DNA of 64,000 bases from Edaphochlamys debaryana (Eukaryota; Chlorophyta; Chlorophyceae; Chlamydomonadales). Positions 44,148-55,200 of this stretch are shown here, one piece after another. Where the stretch lies: NCBI GenBank assembly GCA_016858145.1, contig JAEHOE010000007.1, forward strand, positions 744,001 to 808,000, read 5' to 3'. Each line of letters opens with the position of its first letter. The first letter of the stretch is position 1. The notes beneath the pieces are model-generated. The model was given only the letters and a program-made list of their open reading frames with translations, had not been told where the DNA came from and ran no database searches. The position numbers were made by a program, and so were the translations under genes.

Positions 44148-46684
44148 GGCTGGGCTGGAGAGGGGGGGCTGGGGTCCCCGGCGGGGAAGTGGTACGTGGA
44201 GGTGACGGCGGTGTTGGTGGGGGCGGTGGCGAGGTAGGGCAGGGCGGGGGCGTAGTGGAGGCGGCTGGTGGGTATGGGCGGGTCTGTGTGTGGCACGGGG
44301 GCGGCCGGGGCTGCGGAGGCGCGGAAGTCGGCGGGCTCAGGCGGGAGTGTGGGGGCGGGGCGAGCGGGGGGTGCGGCGGCGTCGGCCGTGGGGCTAGTTG
44401 CGAGGGTTCCGGCGAGGACAGCCGGATTGCTCGGAGCCGGACGGGAGGAGGCGGCGCGCAACACGTCAAGGGCTTGCTCGGGGCTACGGACGTGGAAAGG
44501 CCGCGCGGGGATGTTGGGCATGAAGTGCTTGAAGAGGGCGGCGAGCTCGCGGTCGATCGCTCGCAGGGCTCCGGTGAGGACGATGGCGGCGGAGGTGGTG
44601 GGGATTTGCGGGGAGGCCGTGATGAACCGGTAGGCGGGTAGGGATTTGTGCGCCTTGTAGGTCATGTAGTATGTGGGCGCGGGGGCGGCGGGGTGGAACG
44701 GGAGGCGGCGTGAGAGGCCGGCGGGGACGGGGATGGTGGCGATGGCGGCGCCAGTGTCCGCAAGAAGGCGCGCGTAGCCGTCGGTGGGCAGGGGCTGGTA
44801 GAAGGCGGTTAGGTCGGCGCGTATGACTCTGTCGTACAAGGCGGGGCAGACGGCTACGAGATTTTCGGAGCATTTGTCCATGACGGTGATGACGAGGGAG
44901 GATTTGCAGTGGGAGAGCTCATTGAGGGCGGTGGCGAGGGCTGGCGGGGTGAGTGGGAAGGAGGTGGGCCAGTTGGGGGGCAGGCTTACGGTAGGGGCGG
45001 GGAGTGACGGCGGCGGCAGGCGCAGGTCGGCGGGGGTGTCGGCGAACTGGGCGGGGGAGGCGGCATACAGGATGGCGGCAGTGGCGGCGGCGGCCCAGGC
45101 TTTGGCGAGGCCGCGGTGCCGCAGCAGGCGGTGGTACCGTAGGGTTGCGCAGGCGAAGACGGTGAGGGTTTGGAGGAGGGAGGGACGGAGGCTGGCGATG
45201 GTGTCAGGCGGCGGCATGTCGACGGGGGGCAGTCGCATCTTGGCGCCCATAAACCACAGGAGGGTGGCGTGGGGGGTGAGGGCTGCGCCGGGGTCGACCG
45301 TGACGATGTGGCCGGTGCCCGGGTGGCGAGGCAGGGTAGGGAAGAGGTCGCACGTGCAGGCGACTGGGCGGCGGCCTCGGCTGACGGCGGCGGCATTGCA
45401 GAGGAGCGTGCCCAGGGCGGGCGGCGTCGCAAGGCTAACTGTGGTAGCGGAGGGTGGAGGGAGACTGGCGGGGAGCTCGGACATCACGCCGGGGGTTCGG
45501 AGGGCGGAGATGAGGTGCGGCAGAGAGACGAGGTTGGTGAGGGTGGCGGGGAGCCGGAGGGATGGGGCTGGCTTAAGGTATTTGCGAGCTGTAGGTGCGG
45601 AGCGCCGCTGGACGTCGTAGGCGAGCTTGAGGGACTGGAGAAGGCCGGCGCGTTCATCAGGGCTGGCGTCCGGGGCGAGTGCTTGGTGCGGGAGGCCGAG
45701 GAGGTGGAGGTACAGACGGAGGAGGTTGTTGTTGGTGTAGCGCAGGAGCGGGCCCAGGGCATGAGGTGGATGGATGTGGCCGCGGCGAAATTCACGGAAA
45801 GCGTGCTGGAGGCGGTTGAGCCAGTGCCGGGAGCCGTAGACGCGGGCGGCGGCGGCCGCGGGGTTGTCCGGGGGGGCTGGCGGCCGGGTAGGGGCGCCTG
45901 GGGCCAGGTGGAAAGGCGGCGCGATTGGGGCAGGTGGAGGGAGCGGGGGCGGTGGAGGAGAAGGCGGCGGCAGGCCTGCGGGGGATGGCGGCGGCGGCGG
46001 TGGCGGTGGGGCTCCGGGGGGAGGGGGCGGTCCGTAAACAGCTTCGTCGTTGGCGACGGGGATGCGGGCAACGTTAAAACCGGTGGTACGGCTGTGGGAG
46101 CCGAGAGCAGTGGCCCACCACGCCTCGTGGGCGTGCCGTACAGGTAGTTCGGCGCCGGGCGGCAGCTTTTGGAGTATGACGGCGTACAGCTTGTCGGTGC
46201 CGTAGGTGAGGATGGCTTCGCGGATGGGACATGGGGTTGCACCGTAGCCGTAGTCTCGACGCGCGGAGGAGATGTGCCCTTGGAGCCGGGTGGCCAGATC
46301 TTTGACGGTGTGGCCTACGTATAGGCGTTTGGCGGGATCTCCGTCGAAGCAGAAGGCGTAGACAATGCCCTTGGAGGAGAGGGAGGGCCGCGGGCCAATG
46401 GGCGCTCCGTCGCAGGTGCGCGGCGCGACGGCGTAGCTACCGGAGCCGCCCGGGCTGCCGATGGCGTACAGGAAGGCCAGCAGCAGGACGATGCCGGTAA
46501 GGGCAGCGGGGGTGCGGGCGAGGGAGCCCCGGCTGACGTGGCCTGCGGTGACGCGAATGCGGTGCAGCAGGCTGCTGGAGCTGCTGTGCGCATGAGTCAG
46601 CAGGGGCGCGGCGCCGGCCATGTCCGCCCGGTTGGTGGCCCGCCGGTGCGAGTATCGGACGGCTCCACTTATCTTGGTGGCCAT
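44093..46684 (-). pseudogene. PLE frame 1: GIY-YIG endonuclease and start of reverse transcriptase
   Basis: An 863-codon open frame from the ATG at 46684. Residues 61-76 are hydrophobic. The GIY-YIG nuclease spans about 106-204: GIVYAF (106-111), YVG (122-124), catalytic Arg133 in ATRLQGHI, Glu187 in HAHEAWW, and a closing GFN at 202-204. A Pro-rich linker follows. Further on, ITVMDKCSENLVAV and YYMTYKAHKSLPAYRFIT match reverse transcriptase motifs 1 and 2 of Penelope elements (where 'ADK' and 'PKIHK' types are usual). The frame then runs out of register: the last 25 or so codons translate the next motif in the wrong frame. The nuclease would cut target DNA so that the enzyme can prime reverse transcription. 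Confidence 0.82.
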
Positions 46685-47950
46685 GTTGCACGTGGATCGG
46701 AGGGCGGTGGAGGAGGAGGAGGCGGAGGCGGGGGCCAGGGATAGGGGTAGGGTGGCGGGGGCGGGGCGGGGAGGGGGGGGGGCGGGGGCCGTCGGGGATG
46801 GGGCTGGGGGGACGGAGCTCGGTGGGTGGGGGGATGGCGGAGAAGGCGGTGGGGGCGGAAAACGACAAGCTTGGCGTTACGACAAGCGGGGGCGGAAAAC
46901 GAGGGCTACATCGACGCGGTCAGCTGCATCCCCCGTCAACGTCCTGACTACGCTGCATGGCCCCTGCGAGCACAGAACCCCTGGCTGGCGCTCCGCGCCA
47001 GGCGCTCCGCGCCGGCCAGGCTCAGCCCAAAGATTACAATGACGGGCACCTGCTGTAAGCCGCTCAATCCAATTCACAAAGTCCGTACGGCAATCTAGGC
47101 CTACGCCATGCCTGCACATCTGCAAGGCAACCGAATCCTCGCACAGCCCTGTCGTGCCCAGCCTAGATCACTGTCGTCTACAATCCCTGAGGCCCTCAGC
47201 CACGGCCAGCTCCGGAACTGCCACAGCAAGGATAAGGTCATGTAGCGGAAGGTACGCAAGCATGCGTTGGGACTGAGCCCAGTCGAGGAGCCCAGCCATT
47301 GCAGGACGGTGAACTGGCGGCAGGGGCAGGGCCTCGCTGCAGACATGGTGGCTCCGGTTGAACCGCGCCCAAGCGCAGGGGAGGCTGGGAGCAATCCTGG
47401 CCGCTACCCCCCCACGCCGCATGGCCCATGCGGCGTCGCGCCCTGGGGCCCGCGCCCGGGCTGGAGGAGCTGGGCGCGTGAGGAGACGGCGCGTGGGGCG
47501 ACGGCCAGCCCACCCGCGTCGATGCTCGTTCGTCCGTGGGCCGGTCGCCGCCCTCCATAGCTTCATCGTGAACGCAGTGGTGAAGATTGCCAGGCGAGCT
47601 CCGTTGCGGGCGCAGTTTCGTAAGGGCCCCAAGAGCACGCCAGAGGTCATGCCGAGGCAGCGCCGCCAGCAGCCATGGGCTCCACGGCTGAAGCTCGCCG
47701 ATAGTGCTTGACGCCCCCTGCCATAAGCCCGGCGCCGTCCGCCTCATCTGGAGCGCCAAGCCACCGCCACTGCCTCTGCTTGACCAGGCCTCCACCCACA
47801 GGCAGGCCGCTCGCCGCCTCGGGCCTTCCTCCCTTCCCTCTTGAGGAATGTAACGTCATGCCGCCGAACCGAGCGGCACGGCAGCAGTAGTAGCAGCGTT
47901 TGTGTCGCCGCCACTGCATCGCAGGGTCCGGCGGGCTCCGGGCCTGCCCC
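46685..47950. other. gene-free stretch upstream of the retroelement
   Basis: The first part is low-complexity GC-rich sequence, then a doubled phrase GGGGGCGGAAAACGA near 46852 and 46891. The rest has no supportable exon. A minus-strand TGTAA at about 47033-47037 might serve TRAPPC2L, though it is about 900 bp past the stop. Confidence 0.45.
46875..46895. repeat. short direct match to 39725-39745
   Basis: See the partner copy; same orientation, 21 identical bases, about 190 bp before the element's first ATG. Confidence 0.5.
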
Positions 47951-49446
47951 TCACGTCTTGAAGCCGCCCACCGAGCCGCCGGGCCTGGGGTAGACTGACA
48001 CGATGGACTCGAGGGCCGCGTCGAAGCGGGGCGAGCTGATGGGCATGCCGAACTTGTGGAAGGGGTTGGACGTGGTGTCAACGTACAGGTTGTGGAGCCG
48101 CTTCATGACCTGAGGGCGGCGTTGGGTTGCGACCGGCAACAACCAAGGGTGGGTGGCCAGGTGCCCTCACACGAGGTCATTAACTTGAGCCCAAGTGCAC
48201 ACCCATCGGCATTCGTCTCTGCAGCCGCGGCCCCCTACCGCGCCCCCAGGCACCGTCCTCACGCACGTCGGGGCCTCTTTCTGCCTTGGAAAAGCCTCGC
48301 TGGCAAGCCCTCCGACCAAGCCCCCCAACCCCCCACCTCAGCCCCCTAACCCTCATCACCAGGCCGTTAATCTCCGCACACACCCTTCCTCCCTTCCACC
48401 TTGCTGCGCATACACCCTTCCGCCCCTTGCTCACCCTCATCACCAGGCCGCCCAGCTCCGCATACACCCCTCCGCCCTCCCACCTTGACCCTTGCTCACC
48501 CGCATGACCAGGTCGTCCTTGACGGGCGCCTCGTCGTCCAGCAGCACAATGATCTTGACGTGCGTGTTGGTCAGGTAGCTGGGGGACACCGGGGAGGGGT
48601 GGGGGACCAGGGAGGTGCGGGTCTGGGCGTGGGACCTAGGCGGCGGCAGGGCCTGGTAGCCGGAGCCATGCGGCAATTAGCGGCCCGGTTGGCTGGACAC
48701 GGCCGCCGTCATTTGAATGCCTGAAAGCCCTTCACCCTTGTGATCATCGATGGCCAAGCTCGAGTTGGGCGTACCATTGACTCCACGGCTGCATGCTCCC
48801 GGTACCTCATGCCTGCCCGTGCCCCCAGTACCGGAAGTGACCGCGGACCCGTTGTCCCACTCGCAGAGGGCAGCCCTTCCCAGATAGTCCCAAGTCCCCA
48901 CCCCTTCCCACCGCTCACCCGTACACGCGGTAGTCCTCCGTGGGGTACAGCAGCCCCAGGTACGACTCCTGAACGTCCCCCGGGCCTCGCTTGAGCAGCA
49001 CTGAGAGGGTAAAGGGAATACGTGCCGTGGGGCGGTGGGGCGAAGTGAGCAGGGAAGGCCACGGCCCACAGGTGGGAAGGCTCTCGGAGGAGAGGGGCAT
49101 GGCGGGAATGGCCACGACAGCCACCTGAAACAGGGCCCGGCCGCTCAGCCTAGCATGTCAGCCCCGAGCTCGTTCTCCACATCGCTCTCGATGCCTTGCT
49201 GACAAGCTTCTTTGCTCGCACTGCACGCACCCTTCTCCTCGACCGCGTCCAGCGAGCAGTGCACCACATAGTGGAGCTTCATGTATTGGTCATCCGAAGC
49301 TGGTTCGAGGCTCCGCAAGTACATTGGGTTGTTCTGGCGCGCAGGGCAAGCATCGCGGAGGTCAGCATCTCCGCGAGTTCGCAGCGCCGGCTGCAGCCCC
49401 AATTGCGCACCTGGGGACCTATGAAGGCTACACAGGCGATGGTCAT
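47951..49446 (-). CDS. TRAPPC2L: TRAPP complex subunit 2-like protein
   Basis: Minus-strand exons 49446-49411, 49333-49231, 49000-48919, 48578-48500, 48109-47951; 152 aa, phases all join. The protein follows the longin-like TRAPPC2L fold from end to end: MTIACVAFIG, then NNPMYLRSL, KLHYVVHCSLDAVEEK, SYLGLLYPTEDYRVYGY, NTHVKIIVLL, MKRLHNLYVDTTSNPFH and a final FDAALESIVSVY. Length is close to the usual 140 or so; the extra residues are a Pro/Gly-rich C-terminal tail. TRAPPC2L is a core subunit of the TRAPP tethering complex, which activates Rab1-type GTPases in ER-Golgi traffic. It is divergent from the pyruvate decarboxylase gene. Confidence 0.93.
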
Positions 49447-50176
49447 GGTGCGTAGGTCGGTAGTCGCTCTTGGCACGCTGTGGATCGGCAAGGGTTTGAC
49501 TGCAAAGTCGGAGAGCGTGTGCTGGAATGTCTTGCTTCTTGTGTAAAAGGGGGAGAGAGGGGCGGGTTTGTGCGGATCGAGACTTGTGGGGTTGGAGCTT
49601 GGGGGCCGTGGTCGACGGGGGGCCGAAGGGGTTTCGTCAACGGCGTTCACATGATGCAGCCTCGCGTAAACAGGACGCAGACATAGACGTTCTGCCTTGT
49701 ACACTCGTGATCACACAGATACACTTCGTGTTGTTCTTCCAGGAACACACTAGCCGGCGAGCACCGCAAGCATAAACGGTCATCGCAGGTGAGCAGCGCG
49801 GCACTCCGAAACGGGGATGTCCCTCGCGATGTGCTGGTAGAACGTTGTAACAGTTGGGTGCGCGAAGCCTGCTGCGCCGGGCGTTCCGGCAGGCCGATGG
49901 GACCGACCGTGTGTCGCTGATTGCAATATGCGCACCGCGGCTGACGCCAGTCGCCCATAACGACGCAATGTCGAGCCCCAGCGGCCTAGGCTCGCCGCAA
50001 TGAGCATGTGCCCGATGGGCTCCGTCGGCGCGTCACCTAGCGCCTCGGGGCGTCGAGGTTACAACACGCGCGCAGCTGCACACAGCGCATTCACCTAAGT
50101 GCTGTATCTACACACTCATTCTCCACACTCAACACCTCACCGACACGCCACAAGTCCTTCCGCGCCCGCAACACCC
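49447..50176. promoter_or_regulatory. intergenic region between divergent genes
   Basis: About 730 bp between the starts of TRAPPC2L (minus) and pyruvate decarboxylase (plus). No exon and no recognisable promoter element found. Confidence 0.4.
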
Positions 50177-52215
50177 ATGGCGACCACTTTCGCCAGCTTT
50201 GCCGGGAAGCCCTCCGGGCAAGTCGATGCGCCCCCGTCCCACCCCCTCACGTCCGCCGGCCCCCTGCATGCAGCCGAAAAGATGTCCATGGAGGCGTCGA
50301 CCTTCAGCAGCGCGGACCAGAACCTCGGTGAGCGTGTCCCCGAACGCCCGGCTCCGCCGCCGGGATTTCCGCCCGGCGCTTCCGACATTCCAAACGCCTG
50401 TCGTGCGCAGGTCTGCACATCGCCAGTCGGCTCGTGGAGGTCGGCTGCAACCATGTATTCGCCGTGCCCGGTACGAGGGGGCGCGGGAGGCGACGTCTGG
50501 GCGGCCCGATACCTACCGAGTGGCGGGGGACGGGGCGCCGGCGTCGGCCGTCGCGTGGCCGCGCGTGCGCCGACGTCACCCCCCGCCCCGCTGATGCCCA
50601 GCCGCCGTCACCTTGCCCCCTCCCAGCTTCTCGCCCGCGCCCTCGGTTAGCCTCCCCCCGCCTCCTCGCTGCCCGTGCCCTTGCCCACCTCACGGCCCCT
50701 CTTCCCCCTTCCCCCTCCCCCACTCCCCCCAGGCGACTTCAACCTGCTCCTGCTGGACCAGCTGCTCAAGCACCCCGACCTCGACATGGTCTGGTGCTGC
50801 AACGAGCTCAACGCGGGGTGGGGCGGGGCGCGGGTTTGGGGGCCGGCTCGAGGGCGGGCCGATGTGTGTAACGCAATGTGGCTTCGTGCGAAAAAGTCGC
50901 CGCTATCCACCGTGCGCTCGTATAATGTTATAAACAGCCTGTATCGACTAAGCCACGCCATGTACCCATCTCAATCCCGCCACCCGCGCCCGCCCCTAGG
51001 TACGCCGCTGACGGCTACGCCCGCAAGCGGGGCATTGGCTGCGTGTGCGTCACCTTCTGCGTGGGAGGTGAGAAGGGCGAAATGTCTCGAGGATGCACGG
51101 TCAGGCGAGATGAGGATTGCTTGATAGACTATCCCCGATCAAGGAGTTGGGCGGCCTCTCACCTTCACCTTGTTCCCTTGCTCCCTGTCACCCTGTCACC
51201 CCTTCAAGGCTTCTCCGCTCTGAACGCGGTGGCGGGTGCCTGCTCCGAGGACCTGCCGCTGATCGTTATCAGGTGGGGTGAGGGGATGAGATTGGGGAGC
51301 GCTGCTCGGGGCTAAGAGGTGGTGCCCGAGCCAGTTGTGATGCAGGGGTTGTCAGTTCAGCTGTCGATCACCCAAGCCGGGTGAGGCGCCTCCCAACACC
51401 CAGGCAGGCGCCAAATGGCGTTCACACACGCCTCCCGCCCCTTGACCCCGCTCTCTCCCGCCCGCAACCCCCCCCCCCCCGCCCCCTCTCTCCTTTGCCC
51501 CCACCTCCCTTCCCCCCCCCGCAGCGGCGGCCCCAACTCCCAGGACCACGCCTCCAACCGCATCCTGCACCACACCACCGGCCTAAACGACTACGGCCAG
51601 CAGCTGCGCGCCTTCAAGGTGCGTTGCCTTGTGCGGAGGGCAAGATAGACGGGGCTGGGGGCTGGGGGCTGCGCGCCGTCAAGGCGGGGGCCTCGTGCTG
51701 TGTCGGGGGAGGCTGCGCGACGGCTCGCGGGTGCGGTGCGGTGCGGTGCGGAGCAGAGCGGCCGAACGCGATGCGATCGAAGCCCAGCGTCACTCTCACC
51801 CATCACCTCATACCTCCTCTTTCTCCCTCTCCGCTCCCCCTCTTCACTCCCCCTGATCTTACCCCCCCCAGGAGTGCACGTGCGCCCAGGTGGTGATCCA
51901 GCACATCGAGGACGCCCACGCGCTGCTTGACATGGCCATCAGCGAGGCGTTGCTCAAGCGCAAGCCGGCCTACATCGAGGTGGCGTGTGAGCGGGGAAGC
52001 GGGGAAGGGGGGGCGGGGCCCGGAGAACAAGGTGTGTTTAGGTGCTGTTGCCTGGGGCCGGCGTGTTGTGCTAGACGGGGTTGAGGGGTGACACGGGTGA
52101 GCACGTGCCTTGCTCCCCCCACCAAAACCCTGCAGGCAACCTGGCGGACCTGACCCACCCCGCCTTCGCGCGCCGGCCCGTGCCGTACGAGCTGAACAAG
52201 ATCATCACCAACAAG

Positions 52216-52255
<40 letters not shown>

Positions 52256-55200
52256 TGGGGCCCGAGTGGTCCCGAATGGGCCTGAGGGTCCTGGGCCTGG
52301 GCCTCGTGGGCGGGACGAAACCAGAGATGCACGTAGGGCTGGACAGAATGATGGGATGGATGCATGGAGTAACACCAGGTCCCCGCGCCCTCGCCTCATC
52401 CCCATCCCCATCCCTGCCTCAGGGCCTCCCTCGAGGCGGCCGTGGAGGCGGCGGTGGAGTGGCTGGGCCGGGCCGTAAAGCCTGTGCTTCTGGCGGGTGC
52501 GTGGGCGGCCCCGGGGGGGTGGGGGGGCATGCGGGGTGAGGCCTAGCGCGTTGGTGCCCCAGGAAATTCGTTGCTGCTTCGTGCATGTGCGAGTTTCTTG
52601 GGACGGACTTCCTGCTTCACGAGGCCACTGCTGCTTCGCCCGGCCCACCCCAGGCGTGCGCACGCGCCAACCCAAGTGCCGCGAGGCCGTGCTGAAGCTG
52701 GCTGACGTGGCCAAGTACCCGGTGGCGACCCTGCCGGACGCCAAGGGCTTCTTCCCGGAGGACCACGAGCAGTGGGTGTGGGGGGGCTGGGGCGGGGGGG
52801 GGGGGGGACGGGGAAGGGGCGGCGGGGACGGGCACGATACTGGTTGGGGAAAGGGGAGTTGGGATGGACGACAGACTGCTGGGCGCAGGGGGGGGCTGAC
52901 AACCCGCTTTCGTCTCCCGCCCCCCTCTCCCCCCCCTGTCAGGTTCATGGGCATGTACTGGGGCCCCGTGTCCTCCCCGGTGGTGTGCGAGGTGGTGGAG
53001 AGCAGCGACGTGGTCATCAGCGTGGGCGCAGGCGAGCAGGGGGGCAGGGGGGGGGAGGTGGTGGTGGAAGGGGGTCTCTGAGGGAGCGCCTTGAGGGGAT
53101 GAGGGCCCGGCGGCGTGGGGACGAACGGTGGGGGCGCTTCCGGTGGTCGTTGCCGTGGCAGGGATGGATACTCGGTAGCCACCGCCCTGCCTCCGCCCCG
53201 CATGAAACAGCTCCGCCCCCTCCCTGCCCCGCCTTGTCCTCCCCCCCACAGTGTGGACCGACTACTCCACCACCGGCTACTCGCTGCTGCTCAAGCCGGA
53301 GAAGGTGGGGGGGTCCAGGGTGTGATATTCGGAGCATTTGAGAGCCAAGGGAGAGAGGGGGCAGCGTTCAAAGCATAGAGGGGGCGGGTGAGGAGCACGG
53401 TCAGGAGGAAGGAGAGTGAATCTGCTGGCAAGGGGTTGACAGGGGGTGCGCGCTCGTACAAGAGGCGAGTGAGGCGGCGGACGGCCCATGCACGGGTGGA
53501 AGCCGGAAGGGAATAGGGCCATGAGGCCAACCCCCCAACCACCAAGCGCCAACCGCCAACCGCCGCAGATGATCCGCGTGGACACCAACCGCGTCACCAT
53601 CGGCGGCGGCCTCACCTTCGGCTGCGTGCTCATGAACGACTTCCTGGAGGCCCTGGCGGAGCGGGTCAAGCCCAACGACACGGGTGGGCCCGGGGCGGAC
53701 CTGTGTGGACCCGGGGGCGGGCCTGCTTGGGCCTAGGCCGTGCGGGACTGCGGGAGCCTGCCGGCCGTGCTCTCCATCGCTTCTCCTCCTGTCTCGCCAG
53801 GCCTGCTGGCCTGCCTGTCCGGTGTCCCTCGCCCGCACAGGGCCGCAGCCCTGCCCCCCTCCGCCCGTTCTCCGCCCTCCTCCGCCCGCTCAGCAACAAC
53901 ACCTCCCCCCCCCCTCTCAGGCCTGGTGGTGTACAAGCGCATGGCCCTGCCGCCCTCGGAGCCGCCGGCGCAGCAGGAGGGCGAGATGCTGCGGTGAGGG
54001 GGGAGGGGGAGGGGTGAAGGGGAAGTGGGTCTCACGACTCACGACGGCAAGAGCCAGCCGGTAGTAGGGCCACTTGCGCCCTCACTACGCGAAGGCCTGT
54101 TTGTCACTTACCCCCGCGCCTTGCCTCCTCCCGCCGCCCAACCTATCGCGCAGTGTCAACGTGCTCTTTAAGCACATCCAGGTGGGGCTGTGGGCTGGCG
54201 AGCGCAGCGACCCGCACGCGTCGGCTGCCGTATGTTTCGTTGCATGCTGGGGCCACACATGGCCGGGGGCAGCGGCGAGCGCGGCTGGTTCTCATGTCTT
54301 GGGCGTGTTTGGCCATTAGGACTAGGGACGCCTGTTCCGTAGTGTCCTCACAAATATCTCATGGCCCATGATTGAAGGGAACCTGCCCTCCCACCCCACC
54401 CTCTCCGCCCCCACCCGCCATCTCCTCCAGCACATGCTCACCCCCACCACCTCCCTGATCTCCCCTCCCCTCCAACCCTTTCTTTCAACCCTTCCCGCCC
54501 CCCAGCACATGCTCACCCCCACCACGTCCCTCATCTCCGAGGTGGGCGACTCCTGGTTCAACACGCTCAAGCTGCGCCTGCCCCGGGGCTGCGAGTACGA
54601 GCTGCAGTTCCGCTACGGCTCCATCGGTGGGGTCCTGGGGGTGGGGGGCATCAGAGGGCATTGGGGAAGGGGGAAGAAGGGTGGGGTGGGGATGCAATGG
54701 AATGGAAGGATCACGGGCGCCGCACAGCTTGGTGACTGGCGGGGGGTTGGGGATGGGCAAGAGGACCCGACTGCCCCACTGCCCGGCCGCCCTAACTCCG
54801 ACTGCCCCATGACACCCGCGCCTGCTGGCTGCTGCCCCCCTCCTCCTTCTCCTCCCCCCCACCTCCCCCGCCATCCCAAAGGCTGGTCCGTGGGCTCCGT
54901 GCTGGGCTACTGTGTGGCCGAGCGCCAGTCCCACCCCGACCGCCGGGTGGTGGCGTGCATCGGGGACGGCTCCTTCCAGATGACGGCGCAGGAGGTGGGG
55001 GGTGTGGGGGTGGGGGGAAGAGGGGGTACCTCGTTTGAGGGGGAAATGAGGCGGCGAGGGGCAGGAAGAGGGGTGGAGGAGGGAGCGGAGACAGGGGACA
55101 GGGGACAGCGGAAATGGGAGGGGGATTGAAGGTGGAAGGAGGGGACTGCTGGGGGGCGCAGGAGGTGCGGGCAGGAAGTGGGGTGGAGGAGGGAGCGCAT

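Larger units (their letters stand above)
41429..46684 (-). mobile_element. Penelope-like element with N-terminal GIY-YIG endonuclease (Chlamys-type)
   Basis: Minus-strand coding DNA of about 5.3 kb shows an N-terminal GIY-YIG nuclease followed by a Penelope-type reverse transcriptase and a distinct C-terminal domain. Most Penelope elements carry the nuclease at the C-terminus; N-terminal versions are known from Chlamydomonas and relatives (Chlamys/Naiad groups). The coding sequence is split over three frames: 46684-44093, 44147-42543 and 42439-41429. The first change falls at a G7 run (plus strand, 44162-44168), between reverse transcriptase motifs 2 and 3. The second falls in a G-rich tract (about 42440-43080). 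So this copy is broken, or the assembly has errors at homopolymers. Exact ends and target-site duplications were not found. The direct match 39725/46875 and tandem repeats at 41.1-41.4 kb may belong to it. Confidence 0.85.

Noticed and set aside
44986..45620. Plus-strand open frames opposite the retroelement's first frame
   Set aside because: Antisense to well-supported endonuclease/reverse transcriptase coding sequence.
47101..47800. Minus-strand open frames between the retroelement and TRAPPC2L
   Set aside because: No motifs, no consistent splice chain and composition like noncoding DNA.
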